A stretch of DNA of 64,000 nucleotides from Fremontodendron californicum (lineage: Eukaryota > Streptophyta > Magnoliopsida > Malvales > Malvaceae), in NCBI GenBank assembly GCA_030761205.1, contig JAULJL010000015.1:12033501-12097500 (forward strand), read 5' to 3'. Each line of letters opens with the position of its first letter. Position 1 is the first letter of the stretch. Under the pieces are notes generated by a model. The model had not been told where the DNA came from, did no database searches, and was given only the letters and a program-made list of their open reading frames with translations. A program made the translations under genes and the position numbers. Positions 10,342 to 23,006 of the stretch are shown in pieces.

Positions 10342-11187
10342 TTTAACTCAGTTAATTCATGCAGTATTTTTTAATAGGTAGCATCTAGTAGGTTTGTAAT
10401 TCGAATCTCTATATCTACAATCCATTTCCATATCCTTAGACTGTATATACAAAAAAAAAAAAAAAATTGAGATGACAATACATTGGAGAAGTCTCTTGTG
10501 AGATTAAATATCTTAAGATACCTAAATTTAATTGTTTGGAAATTATACTACTACCACTATGGACGATACATATGTCATAGTAGAAAATGAATTTATTTGG
10601 TAAAGATATCATGAAGTATGAAAGAAAAAAAATATATATTATGAAGACATTGCGAAGTCAAGGTTTTGATCAATTTTTAGAATTTTTATGAGAAAATTAC
10701 TTAAATTTTCCAGAGTTCTATTTTAATCATCTAATTTTGAAAAAAATCAAGTTTTTGTTATCAACGTTTATTAAGTATTATTGATTTGATAATTCAATCG
10801 TTAAAAGATAGCAACTTATCACTGTATATTCCATCTCATTATTGTAGACACTCTATTTTGTTTAGGTAATTTAAAACAAATTTTGAATAATATAATATAA
10901 CCAATATTAAGTATTTAATTTTCTTTTCAATTTTGACATAAACATGTTTTATTTGAGTTTATTTTGAATGAGCTGTATATGTTTAAATTGAGCCCATTTA
11001 AATGTATCTTGATTGGGCTTTGATTAAATTGAGTTTATCTTATATGGGCTTATTGAGTTCAGAACATTTAAAAGTTTAGACCATGCAGGCATTTGGACCA
11101 TTTGGGCTTTGAGGCCCGAAATAAGGGGAAAACCAAAAATGTTATTAAATTGAAAAAAAAAAAAAATTAAAAAGAGGTGATTCTACA
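10342..11187. other. Intergenic AT-rich DNA, nothing recognisable
   Basis: Low-complexity and AT-rich, including an A run near 10450-10465 and a patch with repeated GGGCTT/GAGCCC words near 11000-11110. No ORF, RNA gene or clear repeat ends were found. Confidence 0.6.
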
Positions 11188-11480
11188 TATACCTATTCAT
11201 GAGCCGGGTCTCGGCCTAGAATTTTTTTATTCAAATCCGTTTTGGACCTAGTTCGAGCTGGCTCGAAAATCCATTTTATTGTTTAAAATATATTAAAATA
11301 TAAAAAAATATGTTTTATATTTATATTTTTATAATTAAATTTAAGTAAAAAACATTTTTATTTAATTAATAATAATTCGGATCGAACCGATCCGAATTAT
11401 CAAAATTTTTACCCAAATTCAATTAAATTCAATTTGGGCATATCAAACTAGATAATTTATCCGATCTTTAAGTATGTCTA
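11188..11480. mobile_element. hAT-type MITE with perfect 8-bp duplication
   Basis: ATTCTACA is present at 11180-11187 and 11481-11488 as a perfect 8-bp direct repeat. The bounded segment starts TATACCTATTCATGAGCCGG and ends AGTATGTCTA. This is a diverged version of the TAGACCTGTTCATGG-type terminus. The interior is AT-rich with a palindromic CGGATCGAACCGATCCG. It lies about 200 bp upstream of the hydrolase TATA box. Confidence 0.72.
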
Positions 11481-11659
11481 ATTCTACACTGAAGGCGGCT
11501 GGGCAGTTGGAAGCGGGCTGCCAACCGCCCACTGTCCCTCCACTTAAGCCTTCCATCAGCTCCTAATAATAATTATTAATATATTAATATTCGTAAATAT
11601 ATTTTAAAAGTAAATAAAAATAATTAATAAGTTATTTTCACAAGCCTAACCGGTCTCGA

Positions 11660-11866
11660 GCTTGAAAAATTATGTCTGTCTATATATAGGAGTACATACC
11701 GACATTATTGGGCCTAAAACGCAATGCGGGCCTGATTTACTTGAGGAGTTACTGTAGGAAACTGTTTCAAACGAGGTCGTTTTGAGACTGGTCTCTCGGT
11801 TCATCCAACAGAAGAAGGTTCTAAAATTGACGCCTTGTTGCGTAAGAACTAAGAAGACAGTGAAGT
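11660..11866 (+). promoter_or_regulatory. Putative promoter and 5' UTR of the hydrolase gene
   Basis: CTATATATAGG at about 11680-11690 is a good TATA box about 180 bases before the ATG. TGGGCCTAAAA near 11708 contains the TGGGCC 'site II' word common in promoters of housekeeping and organelle-related plant genes. The transcription start itself cannot be read from the sequence. Confidence 0.5.
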
Positions 11867-13196
11867 ATGTTAGCAGCTGTAGTGTCTTCATCATCTTCCA
11901 GAATCTTCTCTAGAAATCTTTTCCGCAAGCCTTCTTCCTTCACCCTTTCACTCGCTCTCTCTCCCTCTGCTTCCCGCTTTTCGATCCGATCAATGGCGGA
12001 CTCTGCTTTTAAGAAAGTTCAAATTCAGAGAGACGACACTGTCAGTTTTCCTTTCCCTTTTTCTTTTAGCAGTTTTTAAATTATGGGTTTCGCATTTGAT
12101 TGATTTTGATTGCTGGGTATTTGCTATATTTGTTGAAATGTTAATATTTGAGTTGTATAAAATTTTGGTTAGGGTTTGTTTGGCTTTTCTTTTTGATTGT
12201 GCATGGTACTTTTGAAGATTTTAAAAAAAAAAAAAAAATTGATTTTTTTTTTTGTTGAAAAACAAAATGCATGATTTTATTTTAATTTAGACTAATCATG
12301 TTACAATAGTGGTGAATTTTAGTTATTTGTTCATTTTCAATCAATAATATCGTTTCTACTGTGTTTGCTTTTACATTTTAGCACTTATAGAAGCAAAAAA
12401 AAAAAAAAAAACTAATTAGCTAAAGCAAGTAGCAAAATTAACAAACCAAACGGAGCCTTCTTTGATTTTGGGTTGTTCTCATTTCATTTAATACCGTCTT
12501 TTATAATAATGATGATGAAGATGTATGGATCAGGCTTTTGATGCATATGTGGTTGGCAAAGAAGATGCACCTGGAATTGTTGTTCTTCAGGAGTGGTGGG
12601 GTGTGGATTTTGAGATAAAAAATCATGCCCTGAAGATACTCAACTTGGCTCGGGATTCAAAGCTCTTATTCCGGAGTAAGCATCCCATTCCACAATTGTT
12701 TTTCTTTTCGCTCAATTGTCGTAAACTTTGATCACCTGGCATTTGCTGCACTTGAATGCTAATTCTTTTTCATCTCTCACCTTGTTCAGTTTGTATCGAG
12801 GAAAGGTTGGTCTGGATGTTGCAGAAGCACAACACCTAATGGATGGTCTTGACTGGCAAGGTGCTGTAAAGGATATTCGTGCTTCGGTTAACTGGCTTAA
12901 GGCTAATGGCTCAAAGAAGGTGTGACACTGGTTATTCATTGTCCATTTTGTTAAAGTCCTATGCTTACTTAAAACATGTTTAAAGTTTAGACAATTCACT
13001 GTTTGGACTGTTCTGGTCACTTATTTGATTGAGTAGGCGGAAATGATTATATGAAGCTGATTTAAATTTAATACTTCTCTTGTTTGGATGGCTAAGTGAA
13101 TAGAGAACTGAGAGAAGATAAAATATTGTGGGCAGGATGTCTTGTCATCAAATTATTTTTAAAAGAGGTTCAAGGGAAATGAGACTTAGATATTGC

Positions 13197-13236
<40 letters not shown>

Positions 13237-16200
13237 AAAAAAATCTGAATATATAGTGGATCAATGATTTCATAATTGTAGTTTACCTTATCTATTTCCT
13301 TGTTCCTTTTCTTAAATCCAAACGATAAAAAGTACATCAACTTCATCTCCAATACCTTCTCATGTCTGCTCTATTAAGTTTTATTATTTTCCTTCAGACT
13401 TCAATTACCCTCTAATTTTAACTGCCAAAAAGAGTTAAGGTTCTCCTATGAACTATTTTGTTCTTAAATATGTACAAAAATTTTGAGCTACACTTTTTGT
13501 TACTTTGTTTTATGTTTGTTATTAGCTTTGATTTTCTGGTTAAAAGGTAAATATCTTGATCACTCTGTTTTATCGACCAAACTGTGATGCAACATCAAAT
13601 TTATTACATCTGTGCTGCTTTATTTAAACTAAGTTTTGGGTGAAGTTTAAAAGCAATCTCTGATTTCATTGCAACAGGCTGGTGTGACTGGATTTTGCAT
13701 GGGGGGTGCTCTCTCTATTGCAAGTTCTGTTTTAGTTCCTGAAGTCGATGCTGTTGTTGCCTTTTATGGAGTTCCTTCACCTGAACTTGCAGACCCTGCC
13801 CAGGCCAAGGCCCCAATTCAAGCACATTTTGGAGAACTTGATAACTTTGTTGGATTTTCAGATGTGATGGTATGGCTAATTTTCTTTATTCTCAAACTTT
13901 TAATTTTTATCAGCTGTTTTCCATCGTATCTTGAAACTAGTTTCGTGTGTGTGACTTGATTTTTTGAAGTACTACATTGGAAATGGCCCTTAATCTGTTT
14001 CATTGAGAATAAAAAAATTTCCACCATTAGGCATCCCATAATGACAATTTAGTTGCTAGATTCAGTTGCAAATCTTTGTAGGAAAGCCAGCAATGCTATT
14101 GTCAAAAAGTCTAAGATCCAATTTGGTACATTTGTTTTTTGCTCTCGAAGGGTGAAATTTCTACGTTTGAAATATTAATTTGGTAGCCATTTATATATAA
14201 GAATATTTTGCAGGATAAGTACTCTTCAATTTGTTGTAATTTGAGAACCCATATTTTGTTGTCTAATTTATTTAACATGTGCAACTATCTAACCAGATAT
14301 TTTCTCTTATAAAATTGTTTTTTCTTCTTCTTTCTGTAAACATGCTTTGAGAAATGATAACTGACAAAAAACTGATTGCTTCTGTAAAACTTTTCTGTCT
14401 TTCATAACCACTTCAAGATTTACTTGCTGAGGTAAGATTTTATCACTTGAGAAAATTGTCACAGTTCTGTTTCTTTTTGTTTGACTCATCTTGCTCTAAA
14501 AGCGTCAAATTTATCGGAAATCGTGAGAAAATATTTTCAATAAGTTTTCTGGCAAGGTTCATTCACTTTTGTTCCTCCCAAAACCCTATTTCTAACATCT
14601 TCAACCTGATTGTATTCAGGTCTCTCTAAGTCTATTGACAACATGATACCTTTCTGAAACAAGAGTTTTTAAGACTTTTCCATCTTAGAAGGTTGATTAG
14701 TGAAACTTGGTGAGTCTTATTCCTTGGGACATAAGGCAAGAACAAGACTCTAAAGTTTGTTTCCCAACCTGCTTGTTAATAAAGTCAGCTGTACCTTCTA
14801 ACTTAACACCTCAATCATCCAGAAACTTCATCAACTCGGCATTTATTGTTGAGAATTTCAATTTCTTGTTTGCTTCAGTTGTTGATCAATTGATGAGTCT
14901 GAGAGACCAACAGCCTGATGGATTTCTTCCATTATTCATTGTGTTGAAGTCTTAAATGATCATTTCATTACTGAATGTTTCTTGAATTCATGCTAGGAGA
15001 TTGTAGATTTTATTTATCCAGATTGTCTCCTTGTATTTGATCCTTTCCCCTCTCGTTCTAGGTGGGAAATGCAATTTAGCCTCCTGCCCATGGTGTTAGC
15101 ATTATATGTATTATTCCCTTTTCTTCATTTAAGATGTCCATTTCCCTTGACAGTCAGGGATTTTATTTCTTGTTTTAGCACCCTCCTCTGTCTAACGAGT
15201 AGTTCAAGAGATTAACAACATGCTGGATTCATTTCATGATCAGTTGTGTTTAAGTCTCTTAAGAATTGCTCTCGTCATTTTTTTTTTCTCCTTAGGGGAA
15301 AGAGAGAGGACCAGAACTGGAGGTTTGATGCTTCTGCTGTAGTGAAGGATTGTGAAACATTTCCTCACAGTTACTAAAATTCATAGGAAGCGAACTAGTA
15401 TCCAGTGAACCCTCCAGCCTCCATTATCTGTGTTCTATTCATGCCAATAACAAACACACCTTAGACATGGTTGGATATGTATCAAACATGTAGTGGTCGG
15501 CAAACATAACAATAAGCAATTTTGACAAGGGAGAATGCTTTGACTTGATGAAGGGTTGCGCTAGCCTTGGTTGATTTCTTGCAGCACTCATAGTTTCGCA
15601 ACACGTGAAATGCATGGAGGGTGGCACCTCGATGTTAAGGAGGAAAAGAGAAGAGTGAGGAAAGATTATAAGAGAAAGTTTCTAAGTAAAGGAGGAAAGG
15701 CAATTTGCTAGTTAAGATGATGTTTGTGATGGAGATTGCTTCTTTGCTTTATTAGATGGGAGGGAAGATGATGACATTCTGAGGGTATTTATAGTTGATT
15801 TTATATGGATTTTAATTGGGTTGGGTCTTTGTCTTATGGTAGGTATTGGTTTTCTTTCAATTTTCTAAAAACTTCATATAAGTTTGGGCTTTCTAAGTCA
15901 GATTTGAAAATCGATTGCTCGTTAAACTTTGATATAACTAAAGCCGAATAAGCTATATACTCCTGTTGTCTCAACTTGAATATTCATGTCTAATAGCAAG
16001 GAGATATAGACAAATGCTTTTATTTTTTATATAAAAGTTTTAAAATTTTTTGCATAATGCTGATATTGAACAGTATGCACGATGTTTCTATTAAAGTTTT
16101 TAATGCCAAAAATATTTAAAATATATATGAAAAATTAATTTAGAACATAGAAAAAGAGAGCTGTAGGTGTTCAATAACAATGACATAATTTTTGGAATCC

Positions 16201-17283
16201 CTGGAAGAGAAAGATATACATTCAATTGAGAGGAAGGAAATTTTCTTTTATTATATTTGTCATTGCATTAATATTGTGTTGTATCTATAACCTGTGTTTA
16301 TATCCATTTATAGCTCATGTCTACTATGCTATACCATGATTTTTATAAATAATTTTGTTTTAATCTGCATTTCTTCAATTGACGAGAAGAATGGAAAATA
16401 TTTATGACTTCTATCTTTATCTAAAAGCTATGTTACTTGGACTCGGGAGTGAGTGGATATAGGTATATCTGACAAGGGTATGCTCAATTTTTTTAAATTT
16501 TTTTCATATATTTGGACCCCCATACTTAGATCCGAATATGTGTAGGACATAGATACTTAAAAGGGAAATGAAGAGTTCGGGTTATAAAGAATTTGCTGTT
16601 TAGTTCCCATGATGTTATAAAGCAAAGCAAATAGAAAATGCAATGTTTTGTTTAAAAATAAGCGAATTAGTAAGAAGTAGCTCATTCAAATATGATAATT
16701 ACCTATAGAAGTAAAACTATACTTTTTGTTTTTTGAAATTAAAACTATACTTTTTGCTAAGTATGAACATAAAACTTTTATTTTATTTATTTATTTATTT
16801 TTTTTTTCCCAAAATAGAAGCTCATTCAAATATAATAATTACCTATAGAAGTAAAACAATACTTTTTGTTAAGCATGAACCTTTTTTTTTTTTTAATTTT
16901 CAAAATTGATTTTCATTTTTTTAAAATATACTTTTACTTTTAAATCCTAATTTGCAGTGTTGGTTTTTCTGCTTTAAATGTAAAAAGTAAGTAGTCAAAG
17001 CAATAAACAATCAGAGTGGTTATACTGATGGAATTATAGCTGAAAATTAACTTCCAGATTGCTGATTTTGCAGGCTGCAAAGGCTTTGGAGGAAAAACTG
17101 AAAGCATCAGGCACTCCATATGAGTTACATATATATCCAGGCAATGCACATGCCTTCATGAACAGGTCCCCAGAAGGTATAGAGAGGAGGAAAGGGATGG
17201 GAATGCCTGATGAGGATGAAGCTGCAGTCCAGCTGGCATGGTCTCGCTTCCAGTCATGGATGACTCGTTTCTTATCATCTTAA
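11867..17283 (+). CDS. Dienelactone hydrolase family protein (alpha/beta-hydrolase), 5 exons, exon 2 frameshift
   Basis: Exons read as 11867-12040, 12534-12675, 12790-12919, 13678-13869 and 17074-17283, all with GT...AG introns; intron 4 is 3.2 kb. The product would be about 282 residues. Residues 1-43 (MLAAVVSSSSSRIFSRNLFR...) are Ser/Arg-rich like an organelle transit peptide. The internal MADSAFKK could start a cytosolic form. The DLH catalytic set is visible: Glu in LQEWWG, Cys in GFCMGG, Asp in GELDNF and His in GNAHAFM. Such enzymes hydrolyse lactone or ester bonds; the plant substrate is unknown. Exon 2 is 142 nt, one short of the length needed to join exon 3 in frame. The break is at 12650-12651, between NL and GFKALIP. 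Everything else is intact, so this is either a very recent pseudogene or an assembly error. Confidence 0.9.
13199..13232. repeat. Poly(T) run of 34 in intron 3
   Basis: An uninterrupted T run lies inside intron 3 of the hydrolase gene, followed by AATAAAAAAAATC. On the minus strand it would look like a poly(A) tail, but I recognise no retroposed body beside it. It is a likely site of length polymorphism. Confidence 0.9.
13870..17073 (+). other. Intron 4 of the hydrolase gene (3.2 kb), contains unassigned insert-like DNA
   Basis: It runs from GTATGG at 13870 to GCAG at 17070-17073. From about 14450 to 15780 the base composition is less AT-rich than the rest. Two frames of 82 codons (14707-14955, plus) and 62 codons (15439-15627, minus) occur there, and I do not recognise either. 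This may be inserted DNA. A direct repeat of ~55 bp (CTCATTCAAATATGATAATT near 16681 and again near 16820) is also visible. No complete gene is supported. Confidence 0.6.
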
Positions 17284-17572
17284 TCCGCTCGGGTAATTTT
17301 TTTTATGCTGCGTGCTTCTTGTTGCTCGTATAAATATAAAATGTTTCCCTGGTTTTAAAGAGAGATATAAGAATGTCTGGAATATGCTTGCCATATCTAA
17401 CGAGAGACAGGACTGGTTAAAAGACAAGCTTGAAAACCAATTTGGGTAGATGTAAGTCCTATAATAATCTGTATTGCTTGTTCTTTCTCTTTTTTCCTAT
17501 TCAGTATGGCAGGTTTATCTTATGTTCGACATTGGATTTGCCATCTTTTAACTAAGATTGTATTGTTTGGAT

Positions 17573-17850
17573 TAGGGGTGTAATCGAACCGAGCCGAGTT
17601 CAAGCTGTAAGAAGCTCGAGCTCAACTCGAAATTCGAGGCTCGAAGTTTGGCTCGAGTTCGATCGAGTTTCATTTTTAAAGCTCGAGCTCGATTCGAGAT
17701 AAAAATCGAACTGCTAAAGCTCGTTCGATTAGGTTTGGTTAGACTTGTTTACTTGGTAAAAATGAGCTTGATTTTCATGCTCGATTTTAAACTCGATTAT
17801 TTGTGCTCGAGGCTTGATTTCCATGCTTGTTTGGTTCGTTTCGTTAAATG
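17573..17850. mobile_element. Fragment resembling a hAT MITE (TAGGGGTGTAATCGAACC type)
   Basis: It starts TAGGGGTGTAATCGAACCG and is dense in CTCGAG/GAGCTC words, as in a widespread plant MITE group. The open frame at 17648-17872 derives from these repeats. No matching right terminus or target duplication is seen, so it is probably truncated. Confidence 0.45.
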
Positions 17851-17926
17851 CAATAGGGGAGGAATGAAATAGTCATTCGATAGAAATCGAATAGAGAGGG
17901 GAATAAGTTTTATATAGTTTGGTTCA

Positions 17927-19599
17927 TCTATATATATATATATATAATATAATATATACAAAAGTACGAATGTAGAGAATCTTTTGAACTGAAAAAATAC
18001 TCATTATTATTCATTATATTACTAATTTATCATTTATTTTTTTTATTATTAATAAGATTTATCTAATTTATAAGGAAGAATTTTAGTCTTATTAAAATAG
18101 GTTAAATAGATTAATTTGATAATAAATAAAAAATAAAATTTATATAAAGCTGCTTTATTTTAAAAGTTTAAAATTTTTATTAACTTAAAAAATAAATAAA
18201 TCAATTTATTAAGTATAAATAAAAAATAATTAAAATTTGTATTAAAATTTTTATATTCATAATTAATTTAGCATTGATATTAAAATAATAAATTTTATAA
18301 TAATTTGATATGATTTATATGTGAAATAAATTTTACCAAAATTTAATTAATATACACTTTATTAATTTTAAAATATAAAACTATATATTAAAAATAGATA
18401 AAACAACTGAGTATTCACATGCAAACGCATGTGATAACAAATATTAGTATATATAAAAACACAAATATATAGAATATTTTAAACTGAAGAAAATATCTAT
18501 TTTTGTTTATTATATTACTAATTTATCATTTTAAATTTTTTTTATTATTAATAAGAATTTTCTAATTTATAAGAAAGAAATTTAGTTTTATTAAAATGGA
18601 CTAATTTGATAATAAATAAAAAATAAATTTTATATGAAATTGTTTTATTTTAAAAGTTTAAAAAATTTTCACTAACCTTAAAAAATAAATCAATTTATTT
18701 AACATGAATAAAAAAATAATTAAAATTTACATTAAAATTTTCATATTCATAATTAATTGTGTATTGATATTAAAAATAATAAACTTTATAATAATTTGAT
18801 ATAATTTGCATATGAAACAAATTTTATCCAATTTTAATTAATATACACTTTGTTAGTTTTACTTATTTTTAAATATATAATTAGATATTCAAAAATAAAT
18901 AAAATAATGAGCATTCACATGCATATGCATGGTATAACAAATATTAATATATATATATATAAGCACGAATGTAGAGAATCTTTTAAACTGAAAATAGTCA
19001 TCGTTGTTCACTAAATTTCTAAATTGCTATTATAAATATTCTTTATTATTAATAAGATTTATTTAATTTATAATTAATAAGTTTAATTTCATTAAAATAG
19101 TTTCATTAAATATTTTAATTTGATAATAAATAAAAAAAATTAAAAATTTATGAAGAATTACTTTATCTTAAAAGTTTTAACTTTTCGTTAACCTTAAAAT
19201 GTGAATTAATTTATTTGATATAAATAAAAAATTAAAATTTACATTAAATTTTTTTATCTTCATTATTAATCTTGCATTAATAGTAAAAATAATTGAATAA
19301 TTAGATATAATTTATACATGAAATAAATTTCAAATGCAAATTTTAATTAATATGCATTTTATATTTTTATTTATTTTTAAAATATAAAATTATATATTCA
19401 AAAATAAATAAACTAACGAGCATTCACATGCGAATGCATGTGATAACAAATACTAGTATATATAAAAGCACGAATATGGAAGATCTTTTAAACTGACGAA
19501 AATATATATATATTTTATTTATTTTAAAATATACAATTATATATTTAAAATTAGATAAATCAATGAGTATTTACATGCATATGTGATAACAAATAATAG
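17927..19599 (+). mobile_element. Head-to-tail array of four Helitron-like units
   Basis: The units are 17927-18447, 18448-18947, 18948-19456 and a shortened 19457-19599. They share head sequence (AAGCACGAATGTAGAGAATC in unit 3) and tail sequence (GAGCATTCACATGC...GATAACAAATA). Unit 1 has a 7-bp-stem hairpin CACATGCAAACGCATGTG and then TTAG|T. Unit 3 has CACATGCGAATGCATGTG, ten bases, then CTAG|T. Unit 2 ends TTAA and unit 4 ends ATAG|T. A hairpin about ten bases before CTAG with T outside is the Helitron 3' end. Unit 1 begins TCTATATATA. There is no Rep/helicase coding, so the units are non-autonomous. Confidence 0.62.
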
Positions 19600-22500
19600 T
19601 TAAATAAAATAGAGAATGAATAATATTATACTGTTTGGTTGGTTAAAATGATATCAAGAAATATGTTAAAAATAGATATAAAATAAATATTTTACCTGTT
19701 GAGTTAAATAAATAATATTTGATTTATAAAAGTTAAACTTATTTTTTAATTTCTTATAAACTATTATTAATTTTTTAAAAACATTTAAATATATTATATT
19801 TAATAATAAATTATAAAATTCTAATTTTAGAAATATTCTTATATTATATTAATATTTAAAAGATATTATTATGTTATATTATATTTGCATATTAGATTAT
19901 TTTTAAAAAATATTATAATAAAAAATAAGATCTAAAAATGATTAAAAATAATAAGATTAAAATTATATGAAGATAATATTTAAAAAATAATATCTATATT
20001 TTTTTCCCATTTTCCTTCTCCCATCTTTCTCTTTAAACTCATCTTTAAAACGCCTTCTTCCCTCTCTCTGTTTAGATAACGTTTGATATCACTTGTAAGA
20101 TTACTGTGGTGATTTAATTGCCATGATGATAAGACTACCAAGGTGATTTGATCAAATAGTGATTTTATATTATCATGTTTCGTATAACTGTATAAATCAC
20201 TATTGATATTAAACTACAACGTTTGGTATTACAAGAAAAAAAATCGAGTGCAAAATATCCAAAATAACCTTTCCAAAAAAGAAAAAAAGTTATTCTTTTT
20301 TGTTTTTCTTTTATGAACATTTTTTTCACTTATCATTTTTTTTTTAATGTTCAGATTTTTGCTTTTAAAAAAATATTTTTGGATAAAAATACACAACTTA
20401 TACCATAATAAGAATATAATATAAAAAATATTAGGCAACAAAGCTATTGCATCATCACCTTAGAACACAAAAGTTATAAATTTTTAGTCAAGTTTAGAGG
20501 TCAACGTTAAATATTAGTTAGTAGAGCTTTTTCACAAGTGTTTTTTTCGTTATTATCAAGGCAAATTAGTAATAAAATAATATAAAAAATTATTTTCTCA
20601 TGGTGATAATTTTTTTTTATCTTTTTGGATGAGAATTAGATCAATTATTAAGACAATGATCTTATCATCCTAGTGATTTAAGATTATTGTCACGTAGGAT
20701 TTTTAAATTGTTAACAAATAGGGTAATGTAATTACTGAATGTAAATCACTCTCGTTTTTGAGATGATCACCCTAAAACATTTTTAGAGGTTGATTATCTT
20801 TAACCGGAAAACCATTAAAACCTAAAAACCATTGCTGAACTTAGATTTTGGTTGGTTGTCCTCAGCCTCTAACCCAGAAATTATAAAAAAAAATCACTCA
20901 AACCTTCCTCTTAACTTCCTTTTTCATATTTTTTTCTTAAAAATTCTCGAAAAAATCTAGATTTACAAAAAAAAAAAAAAATCGTGCAACAATAACCTCC
21001 TTTTAGCCTTCTTGTATTGCTTCAAAAACCACCAAAATTTGATATACTCGTCCTGTGACTGTCTTCTTCCTCTTTCTCAAATTTGAAGTCCTAAAACCCT
21101 TAAATATTAACCTAACTCAAAAACCTAGGAGAGATTTTTTTTTTGCATTGTGTTGCTTCCTTGGATTTATTTAATGATGATGTTGATTTATTTTTTATTT
21201 TTTATTTCTCACTTTCTCTGCGAAGGGTTGGCTGCTTGCCCTCGTTGCCCACGCCCTCTCCTCTCTTTTCAATTATCAAATAAATTATTTAAAAAATTTT
21301 ATGATCCCTTCCCAAACCGAACATGAATCTTTCGATTCATTTGGTTCTCACGCTCAATTATTTTTTATTTATTGAGAATTAATTCTCATATATTTTTTTT
21401 TCTTATTCATTTGGCTCTCTTGATCTCTTTTCTTCTCCATTTCCCCTCGTTTTCCTCTTTCCTTCTCTCTCCTAAATATCTCCTCTTATTTTCAGAAGGG
21501 CAAAATGAGAAAAAAAAATTGGGCCTATTCCTTGCTCAATGGAATAAAGCTTGAATTGTTGTTTTTGGCTCTCAAACAAAAATAGCTATTACAATCTCAT
21601 TAATTATACTAGTAAATTACTATTAGAGATTGAATATGAGAAGAATGGAATGATTATTCCCTAACCAAACACGTAAGTTTAGACTTCATTGGTGTTGGAA
21701 TTGGATTGACTATGGAAATTTTAGAGTGTGAACTTGTGGATATTCCCATATCAAATATTTGATATTTTATGGAAACATGAGCAAATTGCATGCATGCTTG
21801 AGTTGAGTAAGACAGCCCAAGACTTTGGGGAGAAAGCATCATTACTCTTTTCAATACAAGTTTGTTTCTATTGGGAATACTCCTTTTTATTCCACTTCAT
21901 TGTATTCCACGTTGAACCCATTTGCTATTTTTTTTTTACTTTATTAATATAGAAGAACAAAGCAAAATGCCATATGATAACTAAAGTTATAGACAAATTC
22001 TATATCATAATATCTCAATTCTAAACTAATTCATCTTTGAATTTCTAGCCCAACAAAAAAATGCAAACAAATTTTATCTTTGATATGACAATATTGAACA
22101 TGATACGAAAAAAAATATTGAGCATGATACGAAAAAAAATATAAACATGAAACGAATATATGAATATGTTAAAATTTATATAAAATAAATTATTAATACG
22201 TTAAAATTTATATTAATATAAAATATTTTAAACATTATTATGATACGAAAAAATATATAAATATAATATAAATATATGAATAGTCAGGTTTCATACCCCA
22301 ATTACCAACTTTATCTTTGAATTTCTGGCCCAAAAGGGGATAGTTTGAGCAAAAATGATGATTTTAGGTTGTGAAAGTATGAAGAATCCGGGTAAGAAAG
22401 TCCTTTTCCTCTTGTGTTTGTTTTGTATAAATTGCACATGATGATGCTTTCTTTTTTATCTCCCTAACTTCACACAAAGTTTAGCCATCACAATTGACAA

Positions 22501-23006
22501 GAAGACAAACTTTCTTCCTTTCTTATCATAAATCAGGTCATTGTGGCGTCTTATCCAAACAACTTTCTAACACAACAATGAGTACTTCTTGAGCTTATCC
22601 ACACTATTTTCTCCTTTGCTAGCTTTTAGGCATTATAATAATGAAAAATCTTCCTAGAAATTTCATTTTTTTTTTATTTTAAAAATGCTTTCCATTTTCT
22701 ATATTCAGTTATACTCTAAATAACCAAATTGGTTTTTTTATATACTGTCGATGGGATTTTTAAAGTTCACAAGCGAATTAAGTAACCGATATGTGTTATT
22801 TTTTTGTTATAATAATTTTTTTTAATATTTTATAGTATACCTTAATATAATTAAATTCTATTAATAGTAAATGAGATGATTTTTCCCTAAATATATATGA
22901 TAAATGTCAATTTTGTAAATAATCAAATTATGTTTTGTTGAAATGGAGACCTATCCCTTAGACATTTTATTTTCAAGTCGATCGAGACCAATTTTTTTAT
23001 ATATAA
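19600..23006. other. AT-rich intergenic DNA with unclassified repeat debris
   Basis: No gene is supported. Near 20080-20230 and 20640-20770 there are related GTGATTTAA/ATCACT words in both orientations, suggesting an old inverted-repeat element. Near 21630-21670 the sequence GGAATGATTATTCCCTAACC and near 21870-21910 GGGAATACTCC...TATTCCAC look like debris of MITEs with GGTTAGGGAATAA-type ends. None has clear borders. Short runs of A near 20970 and T near 21130 interrupt it. Confidence 0.55.
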
